From Tomocerus qinae (taxonomy: Eukaryota > Arthropoda > Collembola > Entomobryomorpha > Tomoceridae): a stretch of 64,000 bases of DNA. The position numbers and the translations under genes were made by a program. The stretch covers positions 1,054,001 through 1,118,000 of the forward strand of contig CM034549.1 in the NCBI GenBank assembly GCA_020055645.1, given 5' to 3'. Under the pieces are notes generated by a model. The model did not search any database. It saw only the letters and a program-made list of their open reading frames with translations, and was not told where the DNA came from. Position 1 is the stretch's first letter; every line of letters starts with the position of its first letter. Positions 44,030 to 53,800 of the stretch are shown piece by piece.

Positions 44030-45367
44030 TTGAATTTGCATTACCAAAAATACCCTAATGCTCTAGCAGATGAGAACGATATTTTTTCGGCTTTGCATAC
44101 CCACAGGTACATTTTTCCCATTTTAGATGTTCCTTTTTCTTTTTCATCGGCAGATCGCTCTTCGTCAAATTCAGGACAGCGAAAACTTTGTAGACTTGGT
44201 GGATTTTCAAAATCATTTCATCCGGTGATAGCACAGCATAGTCAGTCGGGCATCAATAATTTCCGAATGATGACCATTTATGTTTTGCCGGTCGACCCCA
44301 AAAAATGCTTGCTTAAATACGACATTCCAACTTTCTGTTTTTTCATATCAACGTAAAAATCTTGAATGTCGATTAGTTGACTAGCTTCAACGGTGTTAGC
44401 ATTCAAATCCAATGACTCCAAATATTTTTGTATTTCAGTTGCAACGACCACTTTTCCTTTTAGACACGACTTTATATAAGGCAATGTCTGTTAAAATTAA
44501 TTTGTATTTAATTTCGTGGAAATTTCATGAGTGAGTAGTAGCATAAAATAAGTAATTGTAATCCCAGTAGATCATTAAATAAAAAAAGATAATCACAAAC
44601 CTCCTCTAATGTTTTTCCATTAGCTACCATTTCCTTGGTTATCCCTGTTAGGTTAGTAAAATATTTGCATATTTTTCGGATAATTTATAATTGCCCACAG
44701 TAAAAGTTTGCCTTTTTCATTGACCACGGCAATTGATGACGCTGCTTGCTTATGACTTCCTGGAGTTCTAATTTCTCTACGTCAAAAGAAACCTCCTTAG
44801 CTTCAGCGATCAAATTACCTCTGTAAATAAACGGCACCTATTTCCAATTATAATAGTGTAATTAAAATCTTGCCAACTCATTAAATATTTTTAAACATCC
44901 TCAATTAAACTGACTTACGGTAGGGAAATGAGGTAAGCCACAATTTAAAATTTTGGGGCCAGGAACTGGTGCTGCACCGAGGTCAATCGGGTTGGAGGGC
45001 CTACTCACAGACGTCTCCTGACCCTCATTAGGAGGCATAGCAGCTTTTGGCTTCTTGTTAATCTCCACGATAAGATTTTTAGCAGAGTTCATTTGGATGC
45101 GGCTGCACGGACTACGCTTGACAATTTCAGAAGTCAGGCAGTGGTAAGCATCTGGTGTCAAATGTTTTGACATTTCCAAAATGTCTTCCTGTTAATTTAA
45201 AATAATAAGTATACTATTCTTACTGAATTAACTTTAAGTGATGATTGATGCCTAAAAGTAATAAATGACTCGGAGAGAAATGAAGTACTTACCACCTCTT
45301 TTGGAATATAATATATTGCCTTTTTTGTGGAGGCAAAGATGCACATGTTTTGTGACTCATTGTTGTA
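44030..45367 (-). pseudogene. DEDDh 3'-5' exonuclease (ISG20/REXO4-like), spliced and broken
   Basis: Exons on the minus strand: 45367-45293 (ESQNMCIFASTKKAIYYIPK, donor GTAAGT), 45188-44919 (EDILEMSKHLTPDAYHCLTS, a polar linker, donor GTAAGT), about 44822-44600 and about 44493-44030. The third holds exonuclease motif I (VSFDVE), then a frameshift, AASSIAVVNEKGKLLLWAII, a second frameshift and TNLTGITKEMVANGKTLEE. The fourth holds LKGKVVVATEIQKYLESLDL and SQLIDIQDFYVDMKKQKVGM then SYLSKHFLG. This order (D-x-E, SGIT-like TGIT, VVGH-like VVA, Asp before a helix) is that of ISG20/AEN/REXO4 exonucleases. The VVGH glycine-histidine is ATE here. Its role in a transposon is unknown. Confidence 0.55.
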
Positions 45368-46234
45368 CTGCAAATTAAATGGTATATTAGGTACAGTATC
45401 GCAATATTTTTAAGATATAAAAAACGATATCTGATACAAGTCGTTAGTACGGTAGTAATGTACTTACCCAGATATTTATGATTCAGGTCAGATTATCACC
45501 AAACAAAATTGAAGTGAGGACAGTTTTTGGCTTGTTTGAAAAGTAAACTAATAATAAGCAATACCCTCATTGCGTTTGTTTACGATATTGAGCTAATAAT
45601 ATTGTATCGCAATTTATGCACACCTCGCAAAGTGTCACAGTATTTATCCTTCTTGCTCTGAAAGTTACCACCCCTCCTTAAACTACGAAAAATGGCAAAT
45701 TACCATAATCTAATTTTATTACCATATAAATTACTTTTTGAAAATCATATAAAATTTTGAAATGAAATGCTGCGTTCTGATTGGTCAATAAAAAATTTCA
45801 TCCACCATTGAGAAGCGATTTTCATGTCCCCCTCGATTTGAAAATAGTCCCCATGGAGTGACAGGATCAGTAACGAATATTTTATAGTTTCCCCAAATGG
45901 GGGAATTTTAGTAACACTTTACAATTTACTACAAAATACAATACACTACATGAATATGATACACAGGATGCACTTGCACACAAAGATAACTTTGCAAGGT
46001 ACAACAACGGAATCGTTCTCATTCTACTATTATGAATGAACCATTTACCGCGTATAGTAATTAAAAACCATGATGTTGAAGTGTGAAATATTATTGATAA
46101 ACTGCCTCCGATTTAAACAGATGACAACATTCGGTTTTATTTTACTGCACTGACAGTTACAAATACAATTTTACTCAATCTATAATAGAAATAACAACAA
46201 CATACAGAATTTTACGACTCCAACCTGACCATAG

Positions 46235-47237
46235 AGTAAAATTCATGCACTTCTACTTTCTTCATGGTGGTGTAATCCTTGTCCTTTTGGCGATGGCGCA
46301 AACTAGCTAGAACATTACAAAATTTTCCTTTACTGATTTTGCATCGCTTTCGGGCAACATTTAGAAGAAAACCGAGCATAAGGATCAGTACTGAAATTTA
46401 AAAATTAAAATAATTAAAATGCACAATAATAGTACAATAGGGTTAATGGATAGCAAAAACTTACAGGGATCATAAATAAATAAAATATTTACATACAAGG
46501 ATACACATAATGCTAGAAGATGCTCGACAGAAGGATCTCCATCATAACCAAGGCCGCAGCGAGGGGGGCCACCCGAAATCGAAAAAAATGAAGAAATTTT
46601 TGCAATCACGTATGCAGAACTGAGTTTCGGAGGGGGCTAGATTTCCAATAGATATTTTAAGTGAAAATTTTTGCCATTTTTTGAAGGAAATGAGTGAAAA
46701 ATGGCCTAGAAATTTTTTGCTATTTTGAGAAAAAAATTCCCTTTTTCTTGGATTTCCGGGGGGGGGGGCTTCAGCCCGTAAAGCCCATCCCTAAATACGT
46801 CCTTGAATTTTTGTCTAACATCGCTAAAAATCGTAAAAATTTTAGCGCTTTGAGCGTAAATAAGCATATTTTTTCGGTGAGGAAAATTGTTTTCTGGCTG
46901 CGGCCCTGATCAGAACCCCTTTATTTTCCTTCGGTAAAGGACACAGGAAATGAGTTCTGATGGAGATCAACGCTAGAATTTTGCATTCCTTAGGTACTTC
47001 CGCACTACAATCACCGATGTCAGAATCAGTTACGACGAAAATGCACCCCGCCTCCACACATTCTTTACAAGAGTTTGATCTACAATTTCCAACAAAAAAT
47101 AATTTTTATCATTAAAAAACCAGAACTACAAATGGAAATAGAAATATATTGATATTTCACTTAAATGTGATCTTACCTGGAACACTTACGACACTGGAAA
47201 CAATGCCAAAAATTAAAAATAGATGAATCTTGTCCAT
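46235..47237 (-). CDS. Putative signal-peptide/transmembrane small protein gene, MITE-disrupted
   Basis: Exon 1 (47237 to about 47177 or 47190) starts MDKIHLFLIFGIVSSVVSVP, a good signal peptide, with donors GTAAGT/GTAAGA. Exon 2 (from 47079 or 47062 down) encodes SCKECVEAGCIFVVTDSDIG then DCSAEVPKECKIL, a Cys-rich ectodomain reminiscent of PSI-type modules. It is interrupted at about 46908 by a G-rich MITE and resumes at 46551 (GYDGDPSVEHLLALCV) to a GTAAGT donor at about 46467. Exon 3 (acceptor TTTCAG at about 46396) encodes LILMLGFLLNVARKRCKISK and a charged tail ending MVRLES. Phases at the first junction are not certain. The signal-Cys-TM-basic layout is seen; a relation to PTTG1IP-like proteins is only a guess. 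Confidence 0.45.
46552..46908. mobile_element. G-rich MITE copy
   Basis: The ends GGCCGCAGCGAGGGGGGCCA and (reverse) GGCCGCAGCCAGAAAACAAT share GGCCGCAGC. The inside has AGAAAAAAATTCCCTTTTTC followed by a G run and CAGCCCGTAAAGCCCATCCC. It lies within exon 2 of the gene model. Confidence 0.6.
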
Positions 47238-47745
47238 GGTCAATGGTAGAAGGCAAGGAAATTCAGGAAGCACTAAAACTCAACTATAAATCCAAACTAA
47301 TATCACCACTTAGAAGGTCACTACATTAAATTAGCCGCCTTCTTACATTAAATTAGGTTGGAGTCGTAAAATTCTGTATGTTGTTGTTATTTCTATTATA
47401 AGTGGAGTAAAATTGTGTTTGAAACTGTCAGTGCAGTAAAATAAAACCGAATGTGTCATCTGTTCGAATCGGAGGCAGTTTATCAATAATATTTCACACT
47501 TCAACATCATGGTTTTTAATTACTATACGTGGTAAATGGTTCATAATAGTAGAATGAGAACGATTCCGTTGTTGTACCTTGCAAAGCTATCTTTGTGTGC
47601 AAGTGCATCCTGTCTATCATATTCATGTAGTGTATTGTATTTTGTAGTAAATTGTAAAGTGTTGCTAAAATTCCCCCATTTGGGGAAACAATAAAATATT
47701 CGTTATAGCAATAGCCAATCAGAAGGCTGGATTTCTAAACATTTC

Positions 47746-48229
47746 GGCCAATCAGAGTGCGTATCCAAATACCACTCCGCAATGGGTAATACCAAACTAG
47801 CTTGGAACAAACAGTACTTTCCATACATTGTCTTTTTTTAGATGGGGAAAACCTTTAGATAAAAGTACTATACACGATATACGCGGAGAGACAGATATCT
47901 AAATCCCTTGCATGAATAAATTTAATATGCAATTGATTCTATCATTTCCATTTCATCATTTTTTCTTAGTTGTGGTATGATTTTTGGTTTTGCTTTCTTA
48001 CCTTTCAATACAAGGCCCTCTATACTTGCTCCACATAGCATAGGTACTTTCACGTTTTTGTAATTTCAACGTGGTGCAGGATACCATTGTTTGATGGCAC
48101 TTCCATCAGTCCATCATAGCCTTATGTGAAAGTAGGTGGAAGAATTTAACATAAACAAATTGACCATTCAATCAATCAAAAATAATAATACATAACCAAA
48201 ACTCAGTCGACAGGTTTAAATAGTGTAAA
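47746..48229. other. No gene seen
   Basis: AT-rich intergenic sequence with no supported ORF. Confidence 0.5.
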
Positions 48230-49650
48230 TTGTAATTGAGTTTGCGAGTTCTAAAAGTACACTTTTCAATAACAACTATTTTTTATTTTATCAACTGGCC
48301 AAATTATTTAAAAGTATACTTAGCAAACACCCGAAAGTCTATTGGTAGATGTCCGATAATCAAGATATGGGTTAGTTTTTTACCCATCTATATCCCTTTG
48401 ATACTTTAATACCGGTTAACGACAACTGGTCCATTAGGCTATTAGGCCCTCCTATTTTCAGTGAGTTTTATTTTTTTAAGTGATTTTTGATTTACAGTGC
48501 CAGTGCCACCCTATTTGCTTAGCTATCGTTAACAGGCGACATTAACGCCACATTTAGCGTTCAATTTTATCCGACCAAAACCATTTTTACCAGTCGTCCA
48601 ATTAAATTGCCTAATAAATTGGACAGCAGCTAAAATTGGCTAGTAATGTAGTAACGTGGACAGCGGCTAAATGTGTTTGATTTTTTAAAGATGCCACCAG
48701 ACAAAGAATATTTTTTTCAGTCTACATTTCTCTATTTCTTATTTTGATCATTCACCTATTCTAGCCACCACTTCCCTGTCATTGTAACATGTCATACAGG
48801 CTGGTTTAGATAGCTAAACTGTTGGTTACCGAACATAGAGTAATCAGCTATATTGTCTCCAGGAATAGTATTGGAAAAGGTGACATATATCTATCAAAGG
48901 GAATAAAATGTAATGTCTGACCCCGAATTGAATTTTTTTTCAATACAAAATCATATACAAATTTTTTTGAGTTCTTTTCTCAATGCAAAAAACAGGAATT
49001 TATTCTTCAATACATAGTCGCTTAATATGCTACTCGTCACTATTTTCGTTTTTCTCTGACCCTAATAAAAATACAGTCAAAAAATTTTTGGTTGTTTAAA
49101 TTTTATTAATTTAGAGATTATAAAAGGCAAATGGTGACCGGTTTTTGAAATACTGGAAATCTATCCATTACCAAAAATCAATCGCATTTGGCGTTGAAAT
49201 ATTTCATATCTATAGACATTTTCAGCATATAAAATTCTTACGTTTATTTGAACACCAAAGATTTTGCGAATATTTGGTAAAATTCCGAGAAAAATCAAAA
49301 TTAATTTCTTGGGTATTGTTTGAGTAGTCTCAGTGCTTAGATAGGAATTTTCCAATGACGGCGTCAACTTTTAAACGCATTTTTGTAGTCAACCCTCGAC
49401 AGAGTAGCTAAACTTTTGCGAAGAAAAGTTCTTCATCGACATTAAGTGGGATGGTGCTCATTTTACATAGAAACAAAATGTTGTTTTTTAAAAAGCTAAG
49501 GAACGGTAAGTCTTTTGTCGGCAATGGTTGGGGACTGTCGGGTATTGCTCTTGGGTGACAATAGTGACACTTTATTGTCTCCATTAGAGACAGAGATTGT
49601 TACTGAAAAGTGTACTTTTAGAACTCGCAAACTCAATTATTGTTTTTTAA
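48230..49650. mobile_element. TIR element without recognisable ORF
   Basis: The left end AATTGAGTTTGCGAGTTCTA plus AAAGTACACTTTTCAATAAC and the right end (49605-49650, reverse complement) match over about 45 bp. The interior of about 1.4 kb has no recognisable protein; small ORFs at 49145-49367 have no domain. Target duplications were not resolved. Confidence 0.55.
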
Positions 49651-50262
49651 AACGCATCATAATGTGTAGCCACTGGTGAGGTGATATTGCACAAACAGCA
49701 GGTTAAGCCAAGACGATTTATTTACTATAATAATAAATAACCAAAGTAATAAATAAAACAAAAATCTTCAAATTTTTGAAGCCAACTTTACTTTAAATTT
49801 TACATTTGTTTGTTGGCGTGAACTTATGAACACTATCATTGGCTCGACAAGGGTCATCAAGATCAAAGTTAATTTTTTACTTCATTGTTCATTTCAACTA
49901 TAATCTAGTTTCTGGTTCTCAAGTCATTCATCATTAATTTCTTTGCAGCGCACTTATAATATTATTAAGTATCATCAACTACTAAAATTTGGTAAAAAGT
50001 AAGATTAAGTTTTATTCATTATATTCCACTTGCATACTATATTATACTTGTTTTTCATTTATAAACATTGATCATACTAGTGACTAGAGCAGTAGAGCAG
50101 ACTTAGCAGCACCTCAGCAGACTGTCTATATGTCATTGTATTTATGTCATTGTAACCTTACTCTTTTGATGATTTGTAATTGTTCCTAATTAACCTTTTT
50201 TAATCATGCATATAAGGTACTAGTTAATTAGTGGGCTGGAGCTGTTACGGCATTATCCCAAC
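49651..50262 (+). other. Upstream region of KLHL20
   Basis: No coding ORF. It presumably contains the promoter and 5' UTR. No clear TATA box or initiator was singled out. Confidence 0.4.
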
Positions 50263-50826
50263 ATGTACGAGCCACCGATCGGTCCTTATGGGGATCGAGC
50301 TGGGTCACCAAATCGGCTGGAGTACACGTCGGACCGACATCCAAGGGCCATGTTGGATATGATGAATCTCTTAAGAGTGTCTAGAGAATTATGTGATGTC
50401 GTCTTAAATGTACATATTTTTAAATATCAATGTTAAAATTTATTACTAAGTAAATGGCTAACGATTAAAATTGTATGAATTGTCCGAAACGTTTAGGTGG
50501 GATCCAGGGAACCAATTTACGCTCACAGGTAATAAATATTGACACAAAACACAAATATATCTTACCTCTGTTAAATGAAATAAGAAAGATTTCTGTTTGG
50601 TTGTAAGGTTTAGAATAAAAATCTTTTGATAATGCTTTCAGAGTTGTCTTATCAGCTTGTTCAATGTATTTCCGAGCCATGTTTACTGGAGAACTTGCCG
50701 AGTCTCGACAAACGGAAATTACCATCCGAGATATTGACGAACATGCTATGGGACTCCTAATTGATTTTTGTTACACTTCCAAAGTAGTTATAGACGAAAC
50801 AAATGTGCAAACATTACTTCCTGCGG
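50263..50826 (+). CDS. KLHL20: KLHL20 exons 1-3: N terminus and BTB domain
   Basis: Exon 1 starts [20 protein letters not shown] and ends ELCDVVLN before GTACAT. Exon 2 is a 32-nt microexon (50497-50528, between TTTAG and GTAATA) that supplies [10 protein letters not shown] and two bases of Arg. Compared with the usual VG.RKI.AHR it carries a one-codon difference. Exon 3 begins with the last base of Arg, then [20 protein letters not shown], and ends in LLPA. The BTB dimerises and binds Cullin-3. Confidence 0.93.
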
Positions 50827-53800
50827 GTATTTATAAATTCCATTGGTAATGGTGTTAATTGAGATTATTAACAGAGTCTAATTGAATTAAATTTTGAACT
50901 GAATAGCGTGTTTGCTGCAGCTGGATGAAATACAGGAGAAATGTTGTGAATTTTTAAAGCGACAATTGGATCCCTCAAATTGTTTGGGGATTAGAGCATT
51001 TGCAGACACTCATTCTTGTCGTGAATTGTTAAGAATTGCAGATATGTTTACCCAACATAATTTCCAAGAAGTGATGACGAGCGAAGAATTCCTTTTGTTG
51101 CCTGTTAGTCAATTAATCGATATCATTTCCAGTGATGAATTAAATGTCCGATCTGAGGAGCAAGTATTCAATGCTGTTATGGCATGGGTCAAATTTAATG
51201 TTTCTGAACGACGTCCCTGCCTTGCCCAAGTGCTACAACATGTTAGACTGCCTCTTCTCAATCCCAAATTTCTCGTGGGGACAGTGGGCTCTGACTTGTT
51301 GATCAAAAGTGATGAGTCTTGCAGAGACTTGGTAGACGAGGCGAAAAATTATTTGTTGCTTCCTCAAGAGAGATTGATGATGCAAGGTCCAAGAACGAAA
51401 CCAAGGAAACCGATTAGAAGGGGTGAAGTCTTATTTGCAGGTTCGAATTTTTAATTATTATTAAGATTGAGCTCCATGGTTGGTTGCTAACGAAATAAAA
51501 TATAATTTCCAAAACCCTGAAAGTTACATTACTCATCGTAAGTAACCGAAACCCTCATCCTATCCTAGCCCAGGCATCAAAAATCTCTTGCAACCCAGCA
51601 ACGTGGTTGCTGGGGAAATCAGCCCTGGAGTGTGGAAATTTTGAAATTCAAGCTAGAAATATTGGGACATGTGAAAATGTTTTTTTGACCATTTTAATTG
51701 AATGAAAATTGGTTTTTTGTATGAAACGCACGTATGCAATAATTATGAGTATGACGTATGCGTCGAGTATGCATTTATAGCTAACTCTTAGTTAATGTAG
51801 TTTGGTTTGAGGAAACCTGAAGGGAAAAAATTGATATTTGGGGAAAAAATGGAAATTTGGGGAAAAATGGAGGGAAAAACTGGATATTTGGGGGAAAACT
51901 GGAAAGGGCATATGCAACTTTGGATTTTTGGAATATTCTGATAGCACAGAATAAATGGGACAAAAGTAGCATAGGAAGCTATAGGTCAAAAATGACGCCC
52001 TGATAAAAATAATGAAAAACAAAGAAAGGCGCCAATGCTTCCTTAGTTATAATTTCTTTTACGGAAATTCCGATTTGGGGTATTTGGCCGGACTTTTTAT
52101 AGGATACAATATAGGCGGAAATTATCTTTAGTGTCTGGACCAACTTCTGAGAAAAAACTGTCTGCGTACTATTTACTCTCAATTTTTAATTTTGATTTTT
52201 AGGTTTTTTAATATTACCAATTTATATATATTATGCGGGCTTGGGGGCGGAGCTGAAGTGTGGAAATTAGAAAGTGGGAGAGGCGTGTTACTGTGGAAAT
52301 TAATTTTTTCGATGCCTGGGCCTAGCCGATGTCAATTGCATCGACTATTTTTCGAAATTAGAATGGAACAATTATTTCGAAATATTTTTCATATTTACCT
52401 AAGGAACTGGATCTTCAAGTTGCACTGGTTAAATATATATTACTTGATATTATTTAAAGGTTAGAGTTATTCAAAATACGGGGGAATTGATTAAAAATGA
52501 AGGCCAAGTAAAGGTGATAGCAGTGATAAGGAAGTATCTATGGCTACGATATAGAGGCATAGAAAATTATTCTATGACAATACAGAAAAATTCGTTTTTG
52601 GAATACTTGTAACTCCAACTCATCCGAGAATACTGGTCGTAAAAAGACAAAATTGGTCTCTATAAACGCTCAGATTTTGGAATATTTAAGTTTTCGTGGG
52701 AAAAAGCATTATCTTGCAACCACAGGCCACAGATAAAATTTTAGAATTTTCCAGCGTAATTCAATAAAACAATCTCTTCTGCGTTTATAGAGACCACTCT
52801 TGTTATTCTATTCTCGGAAGCGCTGGTGGAAACCACTTTTTCTCACTGGAAACCTGATATAACCAAAAAATTCACTGATAGGCTAAAAAAATTCCCTGAT
52901 ACTTAATTTTCGAATTTTTCACATGCTTTTGCCTTTCTTCCTAATTAATTTGTCTTTCTTACAAGCACGTAAACAGAACTGAGTTTCTGGAGGGGCTAAC
53001 ATTTCAAATATATAATATTTGCTTATATATATTCACGCGTATAGCGCAAAAATTTTTGGAATATTTTAGAAGAAAAAGACTCAAAAATGGCGTAAAAATA
53101 GCAAATAATCGCGCGGAGCGCGAAATTTTTTGCCTTTTAGAGAAAGAAATCCTTTTTACTTGGATTTCAGGGAGAGGGGAGGGGGAACTTCAACCCGTAA
53201 AAGACCCCCTCAGTACGTTCTTATTTATTTTCTTATATCTTGCTTATTTTTCGTCTTTCTTCCTTATTTTTCCGTTTTTCTTACTTATTTTTCGTCTTTC
53301 TTACTTATTTTTTCGTCTTTTTTACTTATTTTTTTCCTTTTTCCTTACTATTTAATACTAAATTTTTACCCTCCCCGAAAATTTACTGGAAACCTGGTTT
53401 CCAAGGTTTTTCCACCAGCGCTCGGAAGAGTATCTTTTCCAAAAAAGTTCTTTAGCTGTTTTGACAGTCGAGCTAAAGTCGCGTGACTTGGTAACCGGGA
53501 CTCGGGACTCTTAAGGGCTACTCAGACTCTAATGTAAATCATGTAAAAGGATAGCCATGTGCCATGTTGTCACCATTAATTCTGACAGTGATTCAAAATC
53601 TGACTACATTTTTGCCCCTCTCTGATTGGTCCAAATTTTTTGAAATTAGTCAATGAAATTGCAGATTTGATTTACATTAATCTATATTATGATATCCAAA
53701 ATGCATTTTAAGGGGTAGAATTTAATGAAGCAAATACCGTGAATAGCGAATATTATGCACCCATGATAAAGATGGATATTGGGTTGGGATGAATACTAAA

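Larger units (their letters stand above)
41379..45681. mobile_element. TTAA-flanked DNA transposon with transposase and exonuclease genes
   Basis: TTAA occurs at 41379-41382 and 45678-45681. The element ends pair as GGAGGGGTGGGGACTTTCAG and, reverse complemented, GGAGGGGTGGTAACTTTCAG. A TTAA duplication and GG-starting termini fit Kolobok (piggyBac also uses TTAA). Inside, a decayed Mutator/Kolobok-like transposase lies on the plus strand (42590-43585). A spliced DEDDh exonuclease lies on the minus strand (44030-45367). The two genes converge on 43590-44030. Both are broken, so the copy is inactive but preserves a two-gene design. Confidence 0.7.
45871..47707. mobile_element. Long-armed palindrome enclosing a spliced gene
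   Basis: The arms about 45871-46230 and 47345-47707 (about 335-360 bp) are reverse complements with few mismatches (AACGAATATTTTATAGTTTC through CAGAATTTTACGACTCCAAC). CCAAT boxes (CTGATTGG at about 45777, CCAATCAG at about 47719) lie just outside both ends. The centre is occupied by a minus-strand gene model. The inner end of each arm contains the last codons and 3' UTR of that gene (AGGTTGGAGTCGTAAAATTC), so one arm duplicates the gene's end next to its own start. Confidence 0.7.

Noticed and set aside
44030..44356. 108-aa plus-strand ORF
   Set aside because: Antisense of the last exonuclease exon, no domain.
53056..53486. Overlapping ORFs rich in Phe, Leu, Ser and Tyr
   Set aside because: Product of a TTTTC/TTAT-rich low-complexity stretch in a KLHL20 intron, with three overlapping frames of the same composition.
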